This document shows, piece by piece, positions 55,230 through 62,800 of a DNA stretch of 64,000 nucleotides. Origin of the DNA: Hyphomicrobiales bacterium (GTDB lineage Bacteria; Pseudomonadota; Alphaproteobacteria; Rhizobiales; Beijerinckiaceae); the NCBI GenBank assembly GCA_019075865.1, contig JAGXAN010000006.1, positions 248,001 through 312,000 on the forward strand. The letters are read 5' to 3'. The notes below the pieces were generated by a model. That model saw nothing but the letters and a program-made list of their open reading frames with translations. It searched no databases and was not told the DNA's origin. The stretch's first letter is position 1. Each line of letters opens with the position of its first letter. The translations under genes were made by a program, and so were the position numbers.

Positions 55230-56078
55230 ATGAGTGCCAAGGCCAGTACCACCACCCAAAACGCCGTGGATTCACAAATTAGCCCGTTTCCTGGCCCAGA
55301 ACACGCGTCCAATCATGTGGGGCCGCCGCCTGTGAGACCGACAATTGTGCCAATAGATGCGACAGCTTCCCATGACCCCGCACAACCCGCCCCCAAGGCG
55401 AGGCACGATCTGGCTACCGCGCTGCATCTTGCCAGAATCGAAAATGCCGAGCGCTCGCAGGTGATTTCCGAATTGCGCGGTGCCGAAATCGCCCGTCTCG
55501 AAATGCTGCAGGAAGCCTTGGCTCCGCTGCTCGCGCAAGTGCCGAAGGGCATAGATATTTTTGATTGCGCGCTCGCCAGCGGCGATCATCCGCGCCTGTT
55601 TATCGACATGATCGGCTTCATCGAGATGGCGCGCGACATCCGCACCTACCGATTCGTGCAGGACACCCGCTATGGCCGCATCATCGTCGCCGAATCGGAC
55701 AAGATGGACGCCATCATCCCTGCCGCCCGCGACTATATCGCCCGCCGGATGGTGGAGCGCGAGGCCGCCCTCGCCAGCGACCAGACCATCGAGCAAGCCG
55801 CCCGCCGCCTGCGTGCACCTACGCTCGCCCCCGAGCCGGTTCCCGCCCCGCCCCCGACTTCGGCCCCTGCGCAGCCCCTGCCGATAAAACCGCGCAGGCC
55901 AATCTGGCCGGTGCGGCTGTTGCAATTCATCATCGAGTTTTTGGGCGTGTTCACCCTCACGGCCCTGTTGCTGTGGGGCGCATTCGCCGCCTATGGGCCG
56001 TCACGGCAATGGCTGGGCCAGCAATTTCCGGCGCTAATGCAGCCCGCCTCCCCCACCAATGCCCCGCCAAAACCCTGA
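55230..56078 (+). CDS. Conserved alphaproteobacterial protein with C-terminal membrane anchor
   Basis: A 282-residue protein of no known function. GGGAG precedes the ATG. The first 60 residues are Pro/Ala-rich and probably disordered. A helical middle domain (about 75-190) contains LAQVPKGIDIFDCALASGDHPRLFIDMIGFIEMARDIRTYRFVQDTRYGRIIVAES, a pattern I associate with hypothetical proteins of rhizobial genomes. A second Pro-rich linker is followed by one helix (FIIEFLGVFTLTALLLWGAFAAYG, about 230-253), so the bulk is likely cytoplasmic and tail-anchored. It is divergent from rpmH and ends 64 bp before tRNA-Ser. Confidence 0.75.
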   Translation: MSAKASTTTQNAVDSQISPFPGPEHASNHVGPPPVRPTIVPIDATASHDPAQPAPKARHDLATALHLARIENAERSQVISELRGAEIARLEMLQEALAPLLAQVPKGIDIFDCALASGDHPRLFIDMIGFIEMARDIRTYRFVQDTRYGRIIVAESDKMDAIIPAARDYIARRMVEREAALASDQTIEQAARRLRAPTLAPEPVPAPPPTSAPAQPLPIKPRRPIWPVRLLQFIIEFLGVFTLTALLLWGAFAAYGPSRQWLGQQFPALMQPASPTNAPPKP

Positions 56079-56142
56079 GCCAAAATTTTTGCACGCCGCC
56101 AAGCTTGTGCACCCGCCGCGCCCGTGCTAATCGGCATGCGCT

Positions 56143-56232
56143 GGAGAGGTGGCAGAGTGGTCGAATGCACCGCACTCGAAATGCGGCATAGGTGCAAGCC
56201 TATCGGGAGTTCGAATCTCCCCCTCTCCGCCA
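56143..56232 (+). tRNA. tRNA-Ser (anticodon CGA)
   Basis: A 90-nt class II tRNA. The acceptor arm GGAGAGG (56143-56149) pairs with CCTCTCC (56222-56228), then G and an encoded CCA. The anticodon stem CCGCA/TGCGG encloses the loop CTCGAAA with anticodon CGA, reading UCG. A long variable arm (about 56190-56206) and the T-arm GGGAGTTCGAATCTCCC are clear. The 3' end is a classical integration site, and a phage-like element starts right after it. Confidence 0.97.
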
Positions 56233-56285
56233 AGCATTCTTGCAAGCCATTGATATTTATGGACTATTTTTTTAGTCTTTTGCCC

Positions 56286-56309
56286 AGCCCCCCTTTTAGC
56301 CCCCCTTTT
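56286..56309 (+). repeat. Perfect 12-bp tandem duplication
   Basis: AGCCCCCCTTTT occurs twice head to tail, 54 bp after the tRNA end, in the otherwise empty stretch before the terminase-like gene. Confidence 0.8.
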
Positions 56310-56374
56310 GGATTTGGCTTGGCGCGCATTGTGGCGAACTGAAACGCATTTGCGGGCCGGTTTTCGGGAAGGCC

Positions 56375-56788
56375 TTAGCTTCTATTCGGCGCATCCACGA
56401 ACTCGATTGTCATGACATTTGAGATAGGCCCGCCGTCCTTGCCTGATAGCTCTATGGCGTGCTTATCGGTCCAATCATACGGCCCCATGTTGCGAAGGGC
56501 GAAGGCAATGATGGCAGGCGCGCCGCCGTCGCGTGATGAAGCCCCGGCCTTTATCGCCAAGCCTTCCCAATAATACAGGCAAGCGGCCTTTCCCGCGTGT
56601 AAGGCTACCTGAAAGTCAGGGTGCGCAATTGCCCATTGCGAGATTGTTTCCCGTCCAACGCCTATCGATCCTGCAAAGGCCGTTGCCGAATAGCCTTGGC
56701 GCATGAACGCCACAATGGCCTCGCAATAGGCCTCTTGGTATTTGGACGGCCTGCCCATTTTGGGCTTGGCGATGGTTATGGCTTTCAT
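56375..56788 (-). CDS. Terminase-small-subunit-like HTH protein
   Basis: A 137-residue protein with GAGG ahead of ATG 56788. MGRPSKYQEAYCEAIVAFMRQGYSATAFAGSIGVGRETISQWAIAHPDFQVALHAGKAACLYYWE combines a helix-turn-helix with the 'GRPSKY...Cxxxxxxxxxg.S..a.A..lgvsr.Ti..W...hpeF..al' pattern of phage DNA-packaging small subunits. It would recognise a packaging site. No large terminase subunit, portal or capsid gene is present, so in a satellite it might redirect a helper's packaging or act as a regulator. Last gene of the minus-strand cluster next to the tRNA. Confidence 0.7.
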   Translation of the reverse strand: MKAITIAKPKMGRPSKYQEAYCEAIVAFMRQGYSATAFAGSIGVGRETISQWAIAHPDFQVALHAGKAACLYYWEGLAIKAGASSRDGGAPAIIAFALRNMGPYDWTDKHAIELSGKDGGPISNVMTIEFVDAPNRS

Positions 56789-56877
56789 GGTTGAACCTCT
56801 TTTGTTGTAATCGCTATCTGCCCAATTTTGGATGGCCCCCGCACTGCCTCGTTACCGAACCAATGGCACCTACTCGA

Positions 56878-57002
56878 GCGGGAAGGCGGGAAGGAACGGG
56901 AATTTTGCCAAATGTTCCCGCTTCCCGGTTTCCGGCAAAATAGGGCAATAAAGCGGGAAGGAACGGGAAGTCCCCCTTTAGGGGCTTCCCGGTTGTTCCC
57001 GC
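56878..57002. repeat. GGGAA-type repeat array, candidate replication origin
   Basis: The 17-mer GCGGGAAGGAACGGGAA occurs twice (56886-56902 and 56953-56969). A half copy GCGGGAAG precedes the first, and an inverted near-copy (14 of 17) is at 56986-57002, with further inverted GTTCCCG/TTCCCGG boxes at 56914-56929. The second copy also forms a hairpin: GGGAAG (56965-56970) with CTTCCC (56985-56990), and CCCC/GGGG inside. The array directly follows the RepA-like gene, where iterons of a replication origin could lie. Confidence 0.6.
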
Positions 57003-57013
57003 ATTCCCGATGC

Positions 57014-58192
57014 TCACTTCAGCCAAAGCAGCCTCCTGCCAGCTTGACCAAAAGCTAAGACGACTTGGGATTTCAAAAGTGAGGCGACGGCATTGTTGAA
57101 GTTTTTTCGTTTGCGTTCGGCAAGCTTGGTTGCGTCATCACCTTCGACAGCCTGTTCTGCAATCTTGGCGTAATACCTTGCTCGAACGATGCTATCGCAA
57201 ACGGCTTTGACTTCCGGCCCGTCAGCATAAGGTCGCACGGCCTCCCCAGCATCAACCAGCGCCGCTTCGATGCAATCGCGCAACAAGCGTTGTGAGGGTG
57301 GCACCGTCTTAATTTTGGCCTTCGGCTTGGCGTTCGTTTCGACAGCATCCGACACAACCAGGGTTGCAACGTCCCGGCCCCGCGCATCCGTCGCCACCAC
57401 CATTCGCAACAAATTGATTGTGAAGGCCAGATCGTCCGACTCATCCTTGGCTTTGGCAAGGCTCACAAGCGCTTCTAGGCCCGCCTGCCTCTCACATAGC
57501 AAGGCAACGTCAACGCCAGCGTGCAAGCTGCTATGCCCGCGCATTCGACCTTCCTCGGAATGTCCGACATGGTGAACGACCAGCACAAAGCAATTTAATA
57601 GCCTTGCCAGCGCATGGGCATTTTGAACGAAGGTTTGCATACCGCTTCCATTTTCATCACCCGCGCCAAGGCTTGCTGACAGCGTATCAATCACAACCAG
57701 CGACGGGTTTACACCCGCGCCGTTTATGGCCTGTTTAAGCGCGTCCAGATCGCCGCTGGCACTTCCCATGTTCGGAGCGGTTTCAATCAGCCAAAAGCCA
57801 GCCTCAGCTGGCAATGCGCCGTTGTGCAATTCCCAGCCGACTTTGCGCTTGTGAAGCCCTGCCGCCCCTTCACTGGCGATGTAGATGGCACCGCCTTTGA
57901 CGGTTTCACGACCTCCCCATTCGCGCCCGGTGGCGATAGCAAGCGCCAAATCAGCTGCAATGAAGCTTTTGAAAGCGCCGCTCTTGCCAAACAGGACACC
58001 AACGCCTTCAGGCGGGAATATCCGGTCAAGCAACCAACTTTCACCCGATTGCACCTGAATTTCTTGATGCGGTTTCAATGTGAATTTAGGCCCGCCCGGC
58101 ACCTTCTGGCCAATGGGTGGCGCTTCGTCGTAGGGTGGCAACGGCACATAATCGCTACAGGCAGCAGCGTCGTTTTGATGGTCATGTCTCAT
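57014..58192 (-). CDS. RepA-like RecA-fold ATPase/helicase of a mobile element
   Basis: A 392-residue P-loop ATPase of the RepA/AAA_25 type. GAGGG precedes ATG 58192. An N-terminal tail leads to SWLLDRIFPPEGVGVLFGKSGAFKSFIAADLALAIATG (Walker A GKSGAFKS at about 68-75). AIYIASEG, Walker B LVVIDTLSASLG (about 166-177) and the sensor VLVVHHVGHSEEGRMRGHSSL follow. This is the hexameric helicase core found in RSF1010 RepA and in many phage and satellite genomes. The C-terminal ~130 residues look like a winged-helix or DNA-binding region. It overlaps the preceding small ORF by 4 bp (ATGA). Confidence 0.85.
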   Translation of the reverse strand: MRHDHQNDAAACSDYVPLPPYDEAPPIGQKVPGGPKFTLKPHQEIQVQSGESWLLDRIFPPEGVGVLFGKSGAFKSFIAADLALAIATGREWGGRETVKGGAIYIASEGAAGLHKRKVGWELHNGALPAEAGFWLIETAPNMGSASGDLDALKQAINGAGVNPSLVVIDTLSASLGAGDENGSGMQTFVQNAHALARLLNCFVLVVHHVGHSEEGRMRGHSSLHAGVDVALLCERQAGLEALVSLAKAKDESDDLAFTINLLRMVVATDARGRDVATLVVSDAVETNAKPKAKIKTVPPSQRLLRDCIEAALVDAGEAVRPYADGPEVKAVCDSIVRARYYAKIAEQAVEGDDATKLAERKRKNFNNAVASLLKSQVVLAFGQAGRRLLWLK

Positions 58193-58443
58193 AGCGCGAT
58201 CCCTCCCAGCCGTTTAGCCAGTGGAATTAACTCGACAACGACCGCGCGAAGCTCTCTCACGTGCATGTAAATCAATTGCCCGTGTCCACGATATGACGCT
58301 TCGGCAATTGAGGTTCCAAGGCTGGCAACCAAGGCTCCGAATTCGCCGGTGGCGTCGTAAAGTAACCAAGCTTCTGCCTGGCGCTGCGCTTCTGCGCTAG
58401 GGCTAGCACTGGCGTCGTGGCTTTGGATTATGGTTGCTGTCAT
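58189..58443 (-). CDS. Small protein of unknown function in the mobile element
   Basis: An 84-residue protein starting at ATG 58443 and joined by ATGA overlaps to the ORFs on either side. It appears helical (AQRQAEAWLLYDATGEFGALVASLGTSIAEASYRGHGQLIYMHVRELRAVVVELIPLAKRLGG). I recognise no family. Tight coupling to the RepA-like gene argues that it is real. Confidence 0.6.
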   Translation of the reverse strand: MTATIIQSHDASASPSAEAQRQAEAWLLYDATGEFGALVASLGTSIAEASYRGHGQLIYMHVRELRAVVVELIPLAKRLGGIAL

Positions 58444-58568
58444 GCGCAGCCCCCCAAACTGGCCAGCGCCGCAATCAAACGCGCGGCCGGCATGGGCAGG
58501 CGAAACCTTTTGGCTATCCAAAGCGTCGCATATTCGCTTGCGTCAAATGATGGTTTTTGATAATCCAT
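58440..58568 (-). CDS. Very small protein of the mobile element
   Basis: 42 residues from ATG 58568 (MDYQKPSFDASEYATLWIAKRFRLPMPAARLIAALASL...). The frame stays open upstream to 58643, but the internal ATG gives the compact form. Its stop overlaps the next start as ATGA. The pattern of a basic helix after 'ASEYATLWIAKRF' is seen in small ORFs next to RepA-type genes; no function is known. Confidence 0.5.
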   Translation of the reverse strand: MDYQKPSFDASEYATLWIAKRFRLPMPAARLIAALASLGGCA

Positions 58569-58597
58569 AAGCTGCAATTCGCTGTAGGAATTATCGG

Positions 58598-58631
58598 AAC
58601 CCGCCTCACTTGACCCGTGAAGGCGGGTTTT
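58598..58631 (+). terminator. Terminator-like hairpin
   Basis: A 9-bp perfect stem AACCCGCCT / AGGCGGGTT (58598-58606 and 58621-58629) with an inner CAC/GTG extension is followed by T's on the plus strand. It lies between the AlpA-like gene and the small ORF. On the minus strand, the coding direction here, it would be a hairpin without a T-run. Confidence 0.4.
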
Positions 58632-58645
58632 GCTTTGCGGCAAGG

Positions 58646-58846
58646 TTAAGCGACCTTGCGAGAAGTGCTTGCGGCAATAATCCGCGCAATCTCATCCTTG
58701 TGAATGAGCAACTTCCGGCCCATGCGGATTGTGGCAATGTCGCCCCGTTCAATCATTTTGAAGAGCGTCGTCTTGCCGATATTGAGCGCCGCCATCGCTT
58801 GTGTGGTGTTGAGCGCGATTGCGTCGGATTTGTCCAAGATATTCAT
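58646..58846 (-). CDS. AlpA/excisionase-like helix-turn-helix protein
   Basis: 66 residues, with GGAG ahead of ATG 58846. ALNTTQAMAALNIGKTTLFKMIERGDIATIRMGRKLLIHKDEIARII is the MerR-like winged helix of excisionase (Xis/AlpA) proteins of the HTH_17 type. In P4-like satellites AlpA activates int, while Xis bends DNA at the attachment site. No integrase is visible in the window, so a partner would lie beyond the right edge or elsewhere. A palindrome with half-sites sits in the 99 bp upstream. Confidence 0.82.
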   Translation of the reverse strand: MNILDKSDAIALNTTQAMAALNIGKTTLFKMIERGDIATIRMGRKLLIHKDEIARIIAASTSRKVA

Positions 58847-58916
58847 GATTCGGCTCCGGTGTTATTGACCGGATAACCAAATGAACCCCAAAGCGCCTTC
58901 GCACAACAGAATAACA

Positions 58917-58940
58917 GGTTCATTCTGGCGAGAATGAACC
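58917..58940. promoter_or_regulatory. Palindromic operator upstream of the AlpA-like gene
   Basis: GGTTCATTCT and AGAATGAACC form perfect 10-bp arms around GGCG. A third partial half-site, AAATGAACCCC, lies at 58879-58889. The position 70 bp ahead of the HTH gene fits a regulator binding site. Confidence 0.45.
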
Positions 58941-58945
58941 ACGAT

Positions 58946-59569
58946 TTATTTGCGGCCGTTAATCATTTTCGTCATAGCGCGCTTTATGCTGGCAACGCTA
59001 AAACCCCGAGTTCCCACAGCAACGCCAGCGGCTTTGCAAATTTCCGTTTCGTATTGCTTGGCACATATATCAGTCGTCCTCATCAATTCGGCTGGCACGA
59101 CCAGTCGAATAGCACCGCTTAATCCGACATGCGTAAGTCTAGTTTGACGTTCTTTCTTGCGGCGCAACTCAAAACCCGTCTCATCGCGCCGCCGTTGCTC
59201 GCTGTTGGCTTGAACCTCTAGGGGTGTTTTGATGTAGGGGCCTATCAACAGGGCGGCGAAAACCAATCCGGCAATCTCAGCCTCGGAGCCTTCAGGCAAA
59301 AGCGCTTGGACGCGCCGCAAGCGTTCGGTGAAGTCATTGCTCATATTGGCAATTATCGTTTCGGGCGAATTAAAATGCTTCGTGTTTTCGCAGGCATACC
59401 GATCCAGCTTATCCCGAACAAGCCCGCCGATTGCAGTCAGAGACTTGCGATAGGTTTGAATAGACTGCATTTTCTCGACTACGGACAGAATATGCGGGTG
59501 CGCCCTCATAGCCTCAATGGTGTATGCGACAGTCTTTCGAATATCCGCTTCCCGGTCATCACCATTCAT
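58946..59569 (-). CDS. Unknown protein of the mobile element
   Basis: A 207-residue protein with GAGG seven bases ahead of ATG 59569. It is largely helical (RKTVAYTIEAMRAHPHILSVVEKMQSIQTYRKSLTAIGGLVRDKLDRYACENTKHF). It has a charged QRRRDETGFELRRKKERQTRLTHVGLS stretch near 125-150 and a basic C-terminus. I recognise no family. It is the most upstream gene of the minus-strand cluster before the restriction-modification gene. Confidence 0.65.
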   Translation of the reverse strand: MNGDDREADIRKTVAYTIEAMRAHPHILSVVEKMQSIQTYRKSLTAIGGLVRDKLDRYACENTKHFNSPETIIANMSNDFTERLRRVQALLPEGSEAEIAGLVFAALLIGPYIKTPLEVQANSEQRRRDETGFELRRKKERQTRLTHVGLSGAIRLVVPAELMRTTDICAKQYETEICKAAGVAVGTRGFSVASIKRAMTKMINGRK

Positions 59570-59893
59570 TGACTTGCCTCACCCACACAAAAGGAAGCGC
59601 GCGGCAAGCGTTGTGCATGACGCCTTTCGGATGGCCGTCCTAGCCGCGCAAGTCCCTTTTAGCGTGTTTCGGTATGTTATGAATCATTGTTTGTTCTTCA
59701 TCCCAATGTTATTCACAATCGCCGGTTTGCTTAACATCATTCATCACATCACCCACCTGCTATGCCGCGCGTTTGCCTGTCAGGCAAAATTCCAAAATTC
59801 CCGCACCTACAGGCAAAACGCGGTGCGGCGTTACCCTTGGGCTGTCATGTCTCAGGAAGGACCCGCCGTTTTTTGGCTATCCCCCGCCATTTA
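59570..59893. other. 324-bp non-coding stretch with nested inverted repeats
   Basis: No convincing gene. The palindrome TTTGCCTGTCAGGCAAA (59772-59788) is nested in a larger inverted repeat: GCGTTTGCCTGT (59769-59780) against ACAGGCAAAACGC (59809-59821). It lies between the restriction-modification stop and the next gene's promoter region, so it could be a transcript end, an operator or a recombination site. Confidence 0.5.
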
Positions 59894-62800
59894 TCAGGTG
59901 CGGCGGAGGCGGAAGCTTTTGTTGTCGCTGGTATGGGCATGGCCAAGACGGCTGAGCGAGGCCAGAATGCTTTCTATGGCAGGCTCCGCTTTTGCGCCCT
60001 GCCGGAAGCTTCTGGCCAGCGTTGCCGCATCCAGCGGCGTGCTGGCACCCATCAGCGAGGCAAAGACAGCGGCGGTGCGTTCCAGATCGCTGGCGGGAAA
60101 CAGCGGCTTTTGCGTCTTGATATCCATCGGCAAGGCCACGGACAATTGCGCGCCCGCTTCGGCTGCCGCCTGCGCATCCATGATTCCGGCGCGCGGGCGC
60201 TGATAATCGGGTCGCAGCCAGCGGATAAGGCCGCGCTGCTCCTCCAGCGTGCGGGCCGCATTGAGCTGCACAAGCCGCGCCAAAATGTCTTCATCGGCAA
60301 GCGTTGCTGGCCAGCCGTAAGCCTGTGCCACCAGCGCGTCGATTTTATCGTGCAATTCCTTGATGATCAGCACAAGGCCATGGGTCTTGATGGCTTCGTC
60401 GGCTTCGCTCAATGCCTGCCCCGCCCGCAACTTCTCCAGCACATTGTAGATTTGCGTGAGGGTTAAGCCAGGATGCGCAACTTGGCATTGCTTGCGCAAC
60501 CCGTCCAACTCCTCCGCAGCCGCACGGATTTGGGTTTTGAGGGTTTCGGAGGGGGCGGGGAAAGGGAAGGGATCGAAGCATTGTGATTTTGTATAAATGG
60601 GCCGGTCTTCTAACGTCCCGCCTGTTTGCAGTGTCCAAACAACATGAATCCGGGACGACAACACGCCTAGCGCATAGCCATCATCCAGTGCCATGCAAAC
60701 AAGCCTGTTATCCGGCAAAATGCTGGCGTCGAGAAACTGGAAAATCCGGTGCTTGGCCGTTTCGACGGTCGCAATATAGCGTGGAAGGTTGGCAAGGGCG
60801 GGGCGGATTTCGTCACGTGTTCGCCCAAACAGCCACCACCGCGCCTTAATATCCTTATCGCGGTTCAGATCACGCTCAGGCTTAACTGTCGCCGCAATGT
60901 GTTGATAGACCTCGGGATAGGTCTTGCGCACGTCATCCGCACCAAGTCCAAAAAGATCGATGACCATGAGGCCACGCGACACCCCAACTAGATCACGACC
61001 GTTGCGGTAGTTGCGAATATGACGCTCCAAGCCATCGCGACGCCCAAGGCCAAGATGGGCCGCTTCTTGCGGAGTAACTATGAAACCAGCGCCGAATAGC
61101 ATCATGCCTCGGGACGAAAGCCCATCATTGGCTTGCAGCGGCCTACATTGCGAAACATCCGCCCCCACCGTCAAATCGCTGTTGATGCGCCCGATGGTTT
61201 CGCGCAGGTCAACAATTGGTTCGTCGGTGTCGAGATCAGCCTCGCGCGTCACCTCCAGCAAGCGGCCCTCATGCGCGCCAAGCGCTGCAACCGTCATGGC
61301 AATGCGCACGGCGGCGGCGTCTTTGGTGGCTTTCGTCCAAGGATGATCGGCAATCGCCATCTGCAGCGAGATCGTCGGCTTGCCCTTGGCCCCGCCATTT
61401 TTAACCCCGTCATTGCGAGCGGAGCGAAGCAAACCAGTGGGTGCTTGTGCGGCCCCCGCTTCCCGCACGCTCTGGCTTGCTTCGTCGCCAGCGCTCCTCG
61501 CAATGACGGGGGCGGCGTCATTGCGAGCGGAGCGAAGCAAACCAGTGGGTGCTTGCAAAGCCTCCCCCTCCCCGTCAGCACTGGCTTGCTTCGTCGTAAG
61601 TGCTTCTCGCAATGACGGGGCTGCGTCATTGCGAGCGGAGCGAAGCAAACCAGTGGGTGCTTGTGAGGCCCCCGCTTCCCGCACGCTCTGGCTTGCTTCG
61701 TCGCCAGCGCTCCTCGCAATGACGGGGGCGGCGTCATTGCGAGCGGAGCGAAGCAAACCAGTGGGTGCTTGTGAGGCCCCCCCTTCCCGCACGCTCTGGC
61801 TTGCTTCGTCGCCAGCGCGCCTCGCAATGACGGGGGCGGCGTCATTGCGAGCGTAGCGAAGCAAACCAGTGGATGCTTGCAAAGCCTCCCCCTCCCCGTC
61901 AGCACTGGGTTGCTTCGTCGCCAGCGCTCCTCGCAATGACGGGGTGGATTTGTCGAGGTAACGCTCAATCACTTTGCGCTGGAAAACTTGCGTCAAGGAA
62001 TTGGTCGTGACAAAGCCAAAGCGCTTCAGCGCCGTGCCTTTGAGGGTGAGAAGTTCCGCCGCGCGATCCCACCAATACATCACGAAATCAGCGCTCTCGT
62101 TCATGTGCGGATGCGCGGCCCAAAGCGCCTGCGCATAGCCTTCGCCAAGACGGCTGCGCAAATCCTTGCCGCCGATAAACGGCGGGTTGCCAACGATATA
62201 ATCCGCCATCGGCCATTCCGGGCGCTTCGGGTTTTTGTAGGCATAAACTTCCACCCGCCCGCCTTCCGCGTCGGTGCGCTCCAGCGGGCGGCCATTGTCG
62301 CCTCGTGCCAGTTCGCGCGCGCTCCACGCCAGCACCGCATCAGCCACCTTGACGGCCTTGAAATCCTTCAAAATCGGCTCGTCCGGCGGTGCGCCGCGCG
62401 TGCGGAAATGCCATTGCAGAAAGCCGATCCAGATCACCAGTTCCGCAATCGCTGCCGCGCGCGGGTTGACCTCCAGCCCAAGGAATTGATGCGGATCGAT
62501 GGTTTTGAGCGCGATGGCCCCCTGAACCTCCAGCGAGGCCATGGCCTCCAGCACCTCGCCCTCCAGCCGCTTCATCAATTCCAGCGCAACGTAAAGAAAA
62601 TTGCCCGTTCCGCAGGCGGGGTCGAGAATTTTGGTCTCGCACAATTGGTCTTGAAACGCGGCAATCAGTGCCCGCGCGCCCTTCACGTCGCCTTCATTGC
62701 GCCTTGTTTCGGCGGCGGCCTGCACATTCGCCCATTGCGCCTTTAGCGGCTCCATCACCGTGGCAATCACCAACCGTTCGACATAGGCGCGCGGCGTATA

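Noticed and set aside
61405-61944. CRISPR array
   Set aside because: The repeats are ~104-bp palindromes with only 4-5-base linkers and no unique spacers, and no cas genes are present.
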